This document shows, piece by piece, positions 24,304 through 34,800 of a DNA stretch of 36,612 nt (its first letter is position 1; every line of letters begins with the position of its first letter). The stretch is from positions 1 to 36,612 of the forward strand of contig JANXSC010000137.1 of NCBI GenBank assembly GCA_025352845.1. Direction: 5' to 3'. Source of the stretch: Opitutaceae bacterium (GTDB lineage Bacteria; Verrucomicrobiota; Verrucomicrobiia; Opitutales; Opitutaceae). The translations under genes and the position numbers were made by a program. The notes under the pieces are model-generated. The model did no database searches. It saw only the letters and a program-made list of their open reading frames with translations, and was not told the DNA's origin.

Positions 24304-24390
24304 ATGGCGCAGTGCCCGATGATGAAGGGCATGGACGACAAATCGGGGACGCCCTCAAAAAACATCAAAAAGAACAGAAATGATAGCTGA
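24304..24390 (+). CDS. Possible 28-residue fragment with CPMMKGM motif
   Basis: A short frame from ATG 24304 encodes MAQCPMMKGMDDKSG and runs to TGA 24388-24390, overlapping the next gene. The CPMMKGM motif looks like the C-terminus of a copper-binding lipoprotein, possibly the missing end of the lipoprotein part of the upstream chimera. There is no independent support. Confidence 0.22.
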   Translation: MAQCPMMKGMDDKSGTPSKNIKKNRNDS

Positions 24391-24934
24391 GGACCACAAC
24401 GCCCCGCAGCGCGATCTCCACGCCAACCGGGCTGGAAACGCCGGAGACCGCACATCCGGCACAAATTCCAGCCTGCCTTGGCGGCGGTTAGGACGGTTCT
24501 CTGCGGCCACGGTGTTGATGGGTTTCGCTCTGAATGAAATCTGGGAAATGGCGCAGATGGTCACTTACGGCGAAATGGCAGGACATGCTTGGACAAGCAC
24601 GCTCGGTCGTTGCACGGCGGCGGCGGCGGGCGACGTGGGAATCATCCTCGGCATTTACGCGGTGAGCGCGCTGGCCGCAGGCGATCCGGGCTGGGGCTTG
24701 CGCGGCCGGTGGCACATTTATGCCACGGCGGCTCTTTTGGGACTGGTTTCGGCGGCTCTGGTGGAACACGCGGCGCTGGCCGCCGGGAGTTGGTCTTACA
24801 TGGACAGTATGCCGATGGTGCCTTGGCTTCGAGCGGGTCTCTGGCCGCTTCTGCAAATGACACTGTTGCCTCCGCTCACGTTCTGGATTGCCCGGTGGTG
24901 GGCTGGTCGCAACCCAATTGAAAGGTCTTTATGA
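24380..24934 (+). CDS. Four-span membrane protein, copper-cluster family of unknown function (copy 2)
   Basis: This encodes 184 residues with four hydrophobic segments (about 40-60, 75-100, 108-135, 150-173) after a polar N-terminus of about 35 residues. NEIWEMAQM, C-TAAAAGDV and WSYMDSMPMV are shared with the protein at 8766-9269, so they are paralogs. The stop overlaps the start of the 41-residue membrane peptide by 4 bp (ATGA, 24931-24934), giving tight coupling that the divergent copy at 8584/8766 lacks. Function unknown; a membrane metal-handling or assembly role is inferred from context. Confidence 0.78.
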   Translation: MIAEDHNAPQRDLHANRAGNAGDRTSGTNSSLPWRRLGRFSAATVLMGFALNEIWEMAQMVTYGEMAGHAWTSTLGRCTAAAAGDVGIILGIYAVSALAAGDPGWGLRGRWHIYATAALLGLVSAALVEHAALAAGSWSYMDSMPMVPWLRAGLWPLLQMTLLPPLTFWIARWWAGRNPIERSL

Positions 24935-25056
24935 TGAACCAAACTGACGGATGGATGGGTGGATGGGCTGGCGGAGGAAGGTGGGTCTGGACGGTGGTCG
25001 GCATTCTCGCGGTGGTCCTGCTAGTCGTCGTTATCAACAAGCTGTCCAAAAAATAA
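24931..25056 (+). CDS. 41-residue single-span membrane peptide with Gly/Trp/Met head (copy 3)
   Basis: The peptide begins MMNQTDGWMGGWAGGGRW, has one TM (about 18-36) and ends NKLSKK. Much of the coding DNA matches the gene at 21907-22032, including the TCTTTATGATG start context. Here the start lies inside the stop of the four-span protein, so the two are co-translated and may form a complex in the membrane. Following sequences after the stops of both copies (GGCACTCGCACTG versus AGTGCTCGGCGCTG) also look related, which suggests a duplicated DNA segment. Confidence 0.7.
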   Translation: MMNQTDGWMGGWAGGGRWVWTVVGILAVVLLVVVINKLSKK

Positions 25057-25111
25057 TTCAGTGCTCGGCGCTGCTACGAAGTAAAATGTTAACCAACAAA
25101 AAAGAAAATCT

Positions 25112-25507
25112 ATGCTGATCAAATTACCCACTGAGAAAACCGTGCGCGAGGCTGCGGCTGCCTTGCAGGCTGCCGTCGTGGCGAATCACTTTGGCGTCAT
25201 GCAGGTTCACAACCTCCAAGAAACGATGGTAAAGAAGGGGGTGGATTTCGCTCATGAATGCCTGATCTTCGAGGTCTGCCAGCCGCAACAGGCCAAGAAG
25301 GTCCTCGATGAAAACATGAGCGTCTCGACCGCACTGCCCTGCCGCATTTCGATTTTCGAAGAGGGCGGTAAAACCGTCTTGGCGACGTTAAAGCCAACTA
25401 CAATGCTGGCGATGTTCAACACGCCGCAATTGGAAGGGGTCGCGCAGGAAGTGGAGAACGCGATCGTCAAAATTATGAAGGAGGCGGCGTTAGGGGGATC
25501 GTCGTGA
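25112..25507 (+). CDS. DUF302 domain protein
   Basis: This encodes 131 residues with no signal peptide. The pattern fits DUF302: TVREAAAALQAAVVANHFGVMQVHNL at the start, HECLIFEVCQPQQAKKVL in the middle and TALPCRISIFEEGGKTVLATLKPTTML after it. DUF302 proteins are small, widespread, often next to redox or metal genes, and their function is unknown. The conserved His/Cys (about 48-56) could bind metal or heme. Its stop overlaps the GTG of the reductase gene by 4 bp (25504-25507), placing it in the same transcript and probably the same process. Confidence 0.85.
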   Translation: MLIKLPTEKTVREAAAALQAAVVANHFGVMQVHNLQETMVKKGVDFAHECLIFEVCQPQQAKKVLDENMSVSTALPCRISIFEEGGKTVLATLKPTTMLAMFNTPQLEGVAQEVENAIVKIMKEAALGGSS

Positions 25508-27594
25508 GCACAGGCAAAGACAAAGCGGTCGGTTTGCGTTTCTGCGCCGCGTGGTGTGCAGTCGCCGCGTGCATCATGCTCCCAACCGGGACTGCAATGG
25601 CACAGTCGCCCGAGGAACACGCGAGCCATCATCCGGGCGCTGCGCCGGCTGCGAGCGCCGGTGCGATGCCCGCCACCGCCGGCGCACCGGGAATGGTCGG
25701 CATGGGACCACCCGCAGGGGCGGGACCGCCTGCCGGTGCAGGCGGGATGATGGAAGGCATGGGCGAAATGATGAAGGGCATGATGGGCAAGCCGCCGCCG
25801 AAGCAGCTTTATCCCACGCTCATGGCCTTGCCGGAACTCACGCCGGAAAAACGGATGGAGGTTGAGCATGCGGCGGCCGAGCGGATGCACGCAGGCACGA
25901 CGCTGATGGGTCAAGCGCTGGACGCCCTCAACGCGGGCACGCGGTCCGGCGACTATGCCGCGATGCACGAGGCGACGACACGTTTGCGTGAAGGCACAGC
26001 GCAGCTTGAAAGCGGCATTGCGGCGCGCCGTGCGCTGGCGGAGGGCCGCGCACCGCGCGATGTCGCTCTGGCGTGGTTCAAACGCGAGCTGCGCCTCACC
26101 GCTCCCGTCTCAAGTGACGAACTCCACGGCAGTCGCGGTCTCTCGGTCTTGCATCTCTTCACGATGGCACTGCTCGTCATCTTCGCGTTCGCGATGCTCT
26201 TGATGTATTTCTTCAAGATGCGCCGTGCCGCCGCCTTGTTCGGGCGAATCGAGCCCGGCGCAGGGTCACCGCCACCGGGGTCGTCACCTCCGCTGGGCGG
26301 CGCTCCAGGGCCATCCGCACCGCCCGGAGGAAAAGCTTCCCCCGTCGAAGGCGCGCCGTCACCGTCAGCCAAGCCTAAAGCCGCAACAACGGCACCGCCC
26401 GCAGGCGACAAAGCGCCAGCGCCGCCGGCTTCACCGGACAAGTCGCCAGACCCGCCGGCTACTCCTGCCGGAAAGATAGCGGCACCGACTCAACCTCCGA
26501 AACCGCCGTCCCCTGCTGCTCCGGCGTCGCATCCGAACGGAGCGACGCCGTTATCATCGAAGTGGGGTGGTCAGCTACGCGTCGGGAGCATCGTCGACGA
26601 AACGCCCGCCGTGCGGACGTTTCGCCTTCATGCTCCCGCCGCCGGGGATTTGCCGTTCACCTTTACGCCCGGTCAATTCCTCAACGTCGCCTTCGGCATC
26701 GGCGGCGCGAGGATGAACCGATCGTATTCCATCTCCTCGTCGCCCAACGAGCGCAGCTACGTCGATCTGACCGTGAAGCGCGAGGATCGCGGCGCGGTCT
26801 CGCGCCACATCGTCGATCTGATCAAGGTCGGGGACGAACTCGAAGCGAGCGGGCCGGTCGGCAAGTTCACCTTCACGGGTGCGGAGGCGGATAGCGTTGT
26901 CCTCATCGGGGCCGGCGTCGGCATCACGCCGATGATGAGTATCGCGCGGTATCTCACGGAGCAGACCTGGTCCGGCGAGATTTTTTTTATCTACGGCTGT
27001 CGCGCTCCGACCGATTTAATTTTCAAAGACGTCATCGCGGCGCTGGCGCTTCGCAATCCGAAGTTGCACGTCGCGATCACGATGTCGAAGCCGACGCCGG
27101 ACTGGAAAGGACCACGCGGCCGCATCACGAAGGAGTTTCTCCTCCAATCGGTCCCGGACCTCCCTACACGGCGAGTGCAACTTTGCGGGCCGCCGACGAT
27201 GATGGATGCGATCAAGGTGCTTCTCACGGAGATCGGCGTCACACCGGAAAACTTGAAGACCGAGGCGTTCGGAGCGGTGAAGGCTCCTCCGTCCGCCGCC
27301 GGAACTTCGGCGAAACCACGCGCCTCCGCCACAGGACCGCTGGTCACGTTTTCGAACAATCACAAATCCGCCAAGAGTCGCGCCGAACAGACGATCCTCG
27401 AACTCTCCGAGGAACTCGGGATCGGAATCCAGTATTCCTGCCGCGTGGGAACCTGCGGGCTGTGCAAAGTGAAGATGACCGCCGGCGAGGTCGATCAGGA
27501 GGTGCAGGATGCGCTCGACGAGGACGACAAGGCCCACGGCATCATCCTCGCCTGCCAGGCGAAGCCGAAAACCGAAGTCGTGGTGGAGGCCTAG
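25504..27594 (+). CDS. Membrane-spanning NAD(P)H:ferredoxin-type reductase with exported Met-rich sensor-like domain
   Basis: This encodes 696 residues from GTG 25504. An N-terminal signal/anchor (about 10-34) leads to a Met/Gly-rich and helical periplasmic part (about 40-205). A TM helix covers about 214-237, and a Pro/Ala/Lys-rich linker about 250-350. The cytoplasmic part is an FNR module with RSYS at 406-409 (FAD) and GAGVGITPM at 469-477 (NAD(P)), then a plant-type 2Fe-2S domain with Cys646, 651, 654 and 684. It would pass electrons from NAD(P)H to the b-type membrane protein encoded 2 bp downstream. I know of no named family with this full order. The exported helical part (TPEKRMEVEHAAAERMHAG) resembles Spy/CpxP-like helices, so it may sense or bind metal. 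Confidence 0.85.
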   Translation: MSTGKDKAVGLRFCAAWCAVAACIMLPTGTAMAQSPEEHASHHPGAAPAASAGAMPATAGAPGMVGMGPPAGAGPPAGAGGMMEGMGEMMKGMMGKPPPKQLYPTLMALPELTPEKRMEVEHAAAERMHAGTTLMGQALDALNAGTRSGDYAAMHEATTRLREGTAQLESGIAARRALAEGRAPRDVALAWFKRELRLTAPVSSDELHGSRGLSVLHLFTMALLVIFAFAMLLMYFFKMRRAAALFGRIEPGAGSPPPGSSPPLGGAPGPSAPPGGKASPVEGAPSPSAKPKAATTAPPAGDKAPAPPASPDKSPDPPATPAGKIAAPTQPPKPPSPAAPASHPNGATPLSSKWGGQLRVGSIVDETPAVRTFRLHAPAAGDLPFTFTPGQFLNVAFGIGGARMNRSYSISSSPNERSYVDLTVKREDRGAVSRHIVDLIKVGDELEASGPVGKFTFTGAEADSVVLIGAGVGITPMMSIARYLTEQTWSGEIFFIYGCRAPTDLIFKDVIAALALRNPKLHVAITMSKPTPDWKGPRGRITKEFLLQSVPDLPTRRVQLCGPPTMMDAIKVLLTEIGVTPENLKTEAFGAVKAPPSAAGTSAKPRASATGPLVTFSNNHKSAKSRAEQTILELSEELGIGIQYSCRVGTCGLCKVKMTAGEVDQEVQDALDEDDKAHGIILACQAKPKTEVVVEA

Positions 27595-27596
27595 CG

Positions 27597-28340
27597 ATGA
27601 AAAATCGCGAACGCGCCGTCGTCATCAGCGTTTTCGTCGTGCTGGTGTTTGCCTGGCTCGGTTTTCTTTTGCACGTCTCGCCGCGCTTCGCCGGGAGCGG
27701 CCTCGGCGCAGTGTTCGGCATCGCGGGAGCGGTGCTGATGCTCCTCCCGCTCGCCTACGTCCTGGTGAAGCGCATTTCCTTTCTCAAGGAGCGCATCGCC
27801 AGATACATCTCCTTGCAAACGTGGCTGTCGATTCACATCTACACGGGAATCATCGGGGCGCTGCTCGCACTGATCCACACGGGACACAAATATGTCAGCC
27901 CGCTCGGCATTGCGCTCACCGCGACGATGCTGCTCGTCGTCGTAAGCGGGATCGTTCTGCGCTATCTCACGCCCTTCGTTAACCTCGATCTCAAGGACAA
28001 GCTTCTGCTGCTGCAGACCGCGCGGGGTGACCTCGACAGTGCGTGGGGCGTGATGGAGAAATCTGCCGCTGAGAAAAAGGGTCTCCCGAAACTGCCACCG
28101 CTGACCGCGGGCTTGGGCTCATTTGGTCTGGACTCTCCTCCCGGCAACTCGGCGGGCCGCGTGACGACGCTGGCGCAAGGTGTCGCCGACCTCGAATACT
28201 CGATCCGCACCGATGAGCTGCTGCGGCGCTGGTTTTCGTGGGCGCTAAATATCCACATCGTGGTTTCGGTGGCATTCTACGCGCTGCTCACCGCGCACAT
28301 TGCAGCCGGCATATATTTCGGGCTGAGGTGGCTGCGATGA
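27597..28340 (+). CDS. Di-heme b-type transmembrane protein (ferric-reductase-like)
   Basis: This encodes 247 residues from ATG 27597, 2 bp after the reductase stop. Hydrophobic segments lie at about 8-27, 36-58, 76-98, 100-122 and 220-243. Two His pairs with 14-residue spacing, His80/His94 and His220/His234, are arranged like ligands of two stacked b hemes in cytochrome b561/ferric reductase-type proteins; His97 is nearby. A soluble stretch with LPKLPPLTAG lies between the third and last helices. It would carry electrons across the membrane from the flavin/2Fe-2S reductase to the periplasmic heptaheme cytochrome, whose start overlaps its stop by 4 bp (ATGA, 28337-28340). Confidence 0.8.
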   Translation: MKNRERAVVISVFVVLVFAWLGFLLHVSPRFAGSGLGAVFGIAGAVLMLLPLAYVLVKRISFLKERIARYISLQTWLSIHIYTGIIGALLALIHTGHKYVSPLGIALTATMLLVVVSGIVLRYLTPFVNLDLKDKLLLLQTARGDLDSAWGVMEKSAAEKKGLPKLPPLTAGLGSFGLDSPPGNSAGRVTTLAQGVADLEYSIRTDELLRRWFSWALNIHIVVSVAFYALLTAHIAAGIYFGLRWLR

Positions 28341-29119
28341 GCAGAGTCATCCTCTCATTTGCGCTCATCGTGGCGGCAGTCGCCGCAGCGACGCTCAGCG
28401 TGCTGCACTTCCCCCGCGCGCAGACCGTGGTCCGGCGCGCGATCCGTCCCGGCGATTTGTCTCAGCCGCACGCTTTCCTCGGAAACAACTGCGCGGCCTG
28501 CCACACGCCGCTGAAAGCTGTCGAGGCGAAAAACTGCATCGTCTGTCACGCGGATAACCTCGCGGTTCTCCAACGCCAGCCGAGCGCGTTTCACGCCGAC
28601 ATCGCTTCCTGCATCGCCTGCCACCTTGAGCATCAAGGCCGCATTCCGAGCACGACAAAAATGGACCACGTCGCCCTCGCGCAGATCGGCCTGCGACAAA
28701 TGCGGCGCGCAGCAGTCCCGCAGGAAAAAACGAGCGCCGACTTCGTCGCCTGGCTCACGAGCGGCACACGCGGCGCCCCGTCTTCGGTCACGCCGCAACT
28801 GCAGCGCGAAGAGGCGCAGCTCAACTGCGCGACGTGCCATCTGACCAAAGACCGGCACGCCGGTCTCCTCGGTGCCGACTGCGCTCAATGCCACGCCACC
28901 GCGAAGTGGACCATCCCGGAATTCCGCCACCCCTCGCCCGCCTCGCAGTCCTGCGCCCAATGCCACCAGGCTCCGCCCAGCCACTACATGATGCACTTCA
29001 AAATGGTGTCGATGACGGTCGCCCACATGGAGAAGGCCGATGTCAGCCAGTGCTTCCTCTGCCATCAAACGACCGCATGGAACGACATCAAGGGCGGCGG
29101 CTTCTACAAACATCACTGA
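28337..29119 (+). CDS. Periplasmic heptaheme cytochrome c
   Basis: This encodes 260 residues. A hydrophobic N-terminus (about 5-24) is a signal peptide or anchor. Seven CXXCH sites begin at residues 52, 67, 92, 164, 182, 206 and 239. The first three and last four are grouped around a linker without heme sites (about 105-160), so there may be two heme domains. Extra His residues (for example HLEHQ, HYMMHFKM) can serve as distal ligands. No named family is assigned; it resembles cytochrome c3/NrfB-like small multiheme proteins. It is the likely periplasmic exit of the electron chain. The intact copper ATPase starts 103 bp downstream. Confidence 0.88.
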   Translation: MSRVILSFALIVAAVAAATLSVLHFPRAQTVVRRAIRPGDLSQPHAFLGNNCAACHTPLKAVEAKNCIVCHADNLAVLQRQPSAFHADIASCIACHLEHQGRIPSTTKMDHVALAQIGLRQMRRAAVPQEKTSADFVAWLTSGTRGAPSSVTPQLQREEAQLNCATCHLTKDRHAGLLGADCAQCHATAKWTIPEFRHPSPASQSCAQCHQAPPSHYMMHFKMVSMTVAHMEKADVSQCFLCHQTTAWNDIKGGGFYKHH

Positions 29120-29222
29120 CTGGTGCCGCCTGCTGGCGAGGTCCGCGCAGCTCGCACTTTGGCCAGTTGACTCCAATCTTTCTCCGCTCCGTCTGCCGGG
29201 TATGAATTTCCGCCATCGCCTT

Positions 29223-31556
29223 ATGAAAAAAGATCCTCACGACCACACTAACGCCCCGCTCGATCATGGTGCCGCAAAGCACACCAATGGACATTCCTGT
29301 CAACACCACGCCGGACATGCGGCAGTCAAGCCCTCCTCCACCGCCGCCTATTTTTGCCCGATGTGCGAGGGCGTCATGTCAGACAAACCCGGCGCCTGCC
29401 CGAAGTGCGGCATGGCGCTCGAGCGCAATCCCGCCGTCGCTGCGACGCGCGGCAAAACGATCTACACCTGCCCGATGCACCCGCAGATCGAGCAGGATCA
29501 TCCGGGCAACTGCCCCATCTGCGGCATGGCGCTGGAACCCAAGGGCGTGTCCGCGGGCGATGAGGAAAATCACGAACTGCACGACATGACGCGGCGCTTC
29601 TGGATCGGGCTCGCGCTCGCCGCGCCCGTGCTCGTGCTCGCGATGGGCGAGATGTTTCTGCACGGCGTCATCACGCCCGTCGCTTCACAATGGATTCAAT
29701 TCGCCCTCAGCACCCCAGTCGTTTGGTGGGCGGGTTGGCCGCTCCTCGTCCGCGGGTGGAATTCCGTGCGGACGTGGAACCTGAATATGTTCACGCTGAT
29801 CGCGATTGGTGTTGGCACCGCGTGGTGCTACAGCGTCGCGGCCTTTTTCCTGCGCGACAAATTTCCCGCGTCCTACCTCCAACATGGTGCGGTGCCGGTG
29901 TATTTCGAGGCGGCGGCCGTCATCACCGTGCTCGTGCTCCTCGGCCAGGTGCTGGAACTCCGCGCGCGCAGCCGCACGGGCCTCGCGTTGAAAGCCCTGC
30001 TCGACCAGGCGCCCAAGACGGCCCGCCGTGTGCGCGACGGAAACGAGGAAGAAATCCCCGCGGACGACGTGAAGGTCGGCGACATCCTCCGCGTGCGACC
30101 CGGCGAAAAAGCGCCGGTGGACGGCGTCATCACCGAAGGCCACAGCTCCCTCGACGAGTCGATGATCACCGGCGAATCGCTGCCCGTGGAAAAAAGCCTC
30201 CACGATAAAATCACCGGCGGCACGATCAACGGCACGGGCAGTTTTCTGCTGCGCGCCGAGCGCGTCGGTGCCGACACGGTGCTCTCGCAGATCGTCCACC
30301 TTGTCGCCGAGGCGCAGCGCAGTCGCGCGCCGATTCAACGCCTCGCCGACAAAGTCGCCGCGATTTTCACCCCGACCGTGCTTGCCGTCGCGGCGCTCAC
30401 GTTTGTCGCGTGGGCTTACTTCGGACCGGAGCCGAGCTACCTCCACGGCATGGTGAACGCCATCGCCGTGCTCATTATCGCCTGTCCCTGCGCGCTCGGC
30501 CTCGCCACGCCGATTTCCATCATGGTCGCGGTTGGTCGCGGCGCGCAGGCCGGCGTCCTGGTGAAAAACGCCGCCGCCCTCGAAGCGCTCGGCAAAATCA
30601 CGACGGTCATTGTGGACAAGACCGGCACGCTCACCGAGGGCAAGCCGAAGGTCGTGAACATCTGGACCGGCGCCGGTGGCAACGAAGCCGAGACGCTGGC
30701 GCTGGCCGCGTCGCTCGAAAACCGCAGCGAGCATCCATTGGCGCGCGCGGTCACCAAAGCCGCCGAAGAACGAAGCATCGCCCTGCGCGATGTCGCCAAT
30801 TTCGAATCCATTCCCGGCAATGGCGTGTCCGGTCTGATCAGCGGACAAACGATCCGCATCGGCAAAGAAGACTGGCTCGCCGCGAGTGGCGTCAGTGTTT
30901 CTCCAGAGTGGAACGCCGAGGCGACGAAACTCCGCGAGCAGGGCCAGACCGTGATTTTCGTCGCCGGCAATGATCGGATGCTCGCGCTCCTCGGCGTCGC
31001 CGATCCCATCAAAGCCACGACGCCGAAAGCGATCGAGGAACTGCACCGCCTCGGCATCCGCGTGATCATGGCGACGGGCGACAACGCCCAGACCGCCGAG
31101 GTCGTCGCAAAAAAACTCGCCATCGACGAGGTGCGCGCCGGCGTCGAACCGAAGGCCAAGCGCGAACTCGTGCTCGCGTTGAAAGCCAAAGGCGAGCGCG
31201 TCGCGATGGCCGGCGATGGTGTGAACGACGCCCCGGCGCTGGCCGAGGCCGACGTCGGCATCGCGATGGGCACCGGCACCGATGTCGCCATCGAGAGCGC
31301 CGGCCTCACGCTCTTGAATGGCGATCTACAGGCGCTCGTGCGCGCCGTCCATCTCAGCCGCGCCACGACGAGAAACATCCGGCAGAATCTTTTCTTCGCC
31401 TTTTTCTACAACGCGCTCGGCGTGCCCGTCGCCGCGGGCGTGCTCTACCCGTTCTTCGGCCTCCTGCTCAACCCGATGCTCGCGGGCGCGGCGATGAGCC
31501 TGAGTTCCGTCAGCGTCATCCTGAACGCCCTCCGGTTGCGTCGCGTGCGGCTGTGA
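29223..31556 (+). CDS. copA: Cu+-exporting P-type ATPase with two N-terminal heavy-metal-binding domains
   Basis: This encodes 777 residues from ATG 29223; an ATG at 29202 would add seven. The N-terminus is His-rich (HDHTNAPLDHG, HSCQHHAGHA). Two CPMC/CPMH-type heavy-metal-binding modules (about 43-67 and 81-105), not HMA domains, follow. Motifs in order are TGES 316-319, CPC 421-423 in the sixth membrane helix, DKTGT 465-469 and GDGVNDAP 664-671. This is a P1B-1 type pump moving Cu+ (or Ag+) from cytoplasm to periplasm at the cost of ATP. It follows the electron-transfer genes in the same orientation, after a 103-bp gap, so co-transcription is plausible. An antisense frame across the middle is a GC-driven shadow. 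Confidence 0.95.
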   Translation: MKKDPHDHTNAPLDHGAAKHTNGHSCQHHAGHAAVKPSSTAAYFCPMCEGVMSDKPGACPKCGMALERNPAVAATRGKTIYTCPMHPQIEQDHPGNCPICGMALEPKGVSAGDEENHELHDMTRRFWIGLALAAPVLVLAMGEMFLHGVITPVASQWIQFALSTPVVWWAGWPLLVRGWNSVRTWNLNMFTLIAIGVGTAWCYSVAAFFLRDKFPASYLQHGAVPVYFEAAAVITVLVLLGQVLELRARSRTGLALKALLDQAPKTARRVRDGNEEEIPADDVKVGDILRVRPGEKAPVDGVITEGHSSLDESMITGESLPVEKSLHDKITGGTINGTGSFLLRAERVGADTVLSQIVHLVAEAQRSRAPIQRLADKVAAIFTPTVLAVAALTFVAWAYFGPEPSYLHGMVNAIAVLIIACPCALGLATPISIMVAVGRGAQAGVLVKNAAALEALGKITTVIVDKTGTLTEGKPKVVNIWTGAGGNEAETLALAASLENRSEHPLARAVTKAAEERSIALRDVANFESIPGNGVSGLISGQTIRIGKEDWLAASGVSVSPEWNAEATKLREQGQTVIFVAGNDRMLALLGVADPIKATTPKAIEELHRLGIRVIMATGDNAQTAEVVAKKLAIDEVRAGVEPKAKRELVLALKAKGERVAMAGDGVNDAPALAEADVGIAMGTGTDVAIESAGLTLLNGDLQALVRAVHLSRATTRNIRQNLFFAFFYNALGVPVAAGVLYPFFGLLLNPMLAGAAMSLSSVSVILNALRLRRVRL

Positions 31557-31673
31557 CGCGCCGGCATCGTTGCATCGTTCGCCTCCACATTCTCACCGTC
31601 CCTCCCGTGAGCCTCGTGTGTCTGCGCGAGCGTCGCCTTGCCTCCACTCGCACAATCGGTATGAACTGAAGCC

Positions 31674-31859
31674 ATGAGTAGCGTTCAAAAAATCGAAGCG
31701 GCCATCGAGCGCCTCGACGTGCGCCAGCAAATTCAACTGCTGCACGACCTGCCGGCGAAGTTGAAAATTTCTCCCGACGATCTCGCCTCCCTCAAAAACG
31801 CCGAGTCGGCGTTCGGTTTTTGGGACAATCCCGACGACGCGATCTACGATGAGCGTTAG
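31674..31859 (+). CDS. Small antitoxin-like protein, partner missing
   Basis: This encodes 61 residues. The N-terminal helix (KIEAAIERLDVRQQIQLLHDLPAKL) and acidic, aromatic end FWDNPDDAIYDER resemble type II antitoxins, whose C-terminus wraps around the toxin. A short frame starts inside its stop (ATG 31849), where a toxin gene would be expected, but after about 14 codons it runs into the structured repeat at 31891-32073. No toxin domain is recognisable. I infer a decayed toxin-antitoxin pair with the toxin lost. Confidence 0.55.
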   Translation: MSSVQKIEAAIERLDVRQQIQLLHDLPAKLKISPDDLASLKNAESAFGFWDNPDDAIYDER

Positions 31860-31890
31860 CCGCAGTCTCGTCGCGCTCGAGCCGATGCCT

Positions 31891-32073
31891 CACGCCAAGG
31901 ACACAAAGGGCGCAAAGGACTTTTCGGTCCAATGCCAACGTCCCGCTTGCTTCTGGACTGGCCCGGCCGCTGGCCGGGCTCAACCAGCCAGCGGCCGGTT
32001 CTACAACAAACCAAGAGTCCAAAACCGAAGGACCCTTGGTATTATCCTTTGCGACCTCTGCGATCTTTGCGTG
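31891..32073. repeat. Structured intergenic element with outer 29-nt inverted repeat and inner hairpins
   Basis: The arms 31891-31919 (CACGCCAAGGACACAAAGGG and 9 nt more) and 32045-32073 are inverted copies of each other with several mismatches. Inside are a 12-bp perfect stem (31963-31974 with 31987-31998, CCGGCCGCTGGC) and an 11-bp stem with one mismatch (32010-32020 with 32030-32040). No coding capacity is evident. It looks like a non-autonomous, MITE- or REP-type element. It sits just downstream of the antitoxin gene and upstream of the secreted Ig protein. Confidence 0.6.
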
Positions 32074-32126
32074 GGGAAAACAATTCGCCCTTGAGCCAAG
32101 TCCTGCGGCCTGCCTGTGTCGCGGCC

Positions 32127-34322
<2,196 letters not shown>

Positions 34323-34331
34323 ATTCGGCGC

Positions 34332-34784
34332 GTGGGCAAACGTTCGACCAACGCCGCCAGTCTTATGGTCGCGGCGCTTGCGCTCGCTGCGGTGGGTTGG
34401 CCGCTGCCCGCGCAAATCGCGAACGACGATCCCATCGTGATGAAACCGTTCGTCGTCGCGACACCGTGCATCGACGTCCGGCTGTTTTGGTTCAAAGACC
34501 GGAAAAAAGTAGAGCGAACCCTGTTCGTCCAGGTGGCGAAGGTCGTGCCCGATTCGGCCGCCTTCAAGGCCGGCGTGCGCGAGCACATGGTCATTCATGC
34601 ATTCAATGGCAAGACCGTGAACGACCTCACCCGGCCGGAGATCATGAAGGTGTTGGACGGCCCGCTCGACAAGAAGGGGAATTTCGTCCTGACGGTTCTT
34701 TCGGGTTTGGAAACCCGCAAGATCGCCGTGCCCGGAACAAAAACCCTCGAAGAACGAAAGGAAAAATCACTCGCCCCAAAATAG
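34332..34784 (+). CDS. Exported PDZ-like protein
   Basis: This encodes 150 residues from GTG 34332, 9 bp after the Ig-protein stop, so it may be in the same transcript. A signal peptide covers about 1-28 (PLPAQIA). Residues about 55-130 look like a PDZ domain (LFVQVAKVVPDSAAFKAGVREHMVIHAFNGKTV, then LDKKGNFVLTVLSG). There is no protease domain. The short length suggests a stand-alone PDZ scaffold or a protein-processing adaptor for the secreted neighbour. The start is uncertain; no clear ribosome-binding site is seen. Confidence 0.6.
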   Translation: MGKRSTNAASLMVAALALAAVGWPLPAQIANDDPIVMKPFVVATPCIDVRLFWFKDRKKVERTLFVQVAKVVPDSAAFKAGVREHMVIHAFNGKTVNDLTRPEIMKVLDGPLDKKGNFVLTVLSGLETRKIAVPGTKTLEERKEKSLAPK

Positions 34785-34800
34785 CCCAGCCAGATCGCGT

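Noticed and set aside
29685..31046. Long antisense frame (453 residues) opposite copA
   Set aside because: It is low-complexity and covers the conserved ATPase core. It is a GC-driven shadow.
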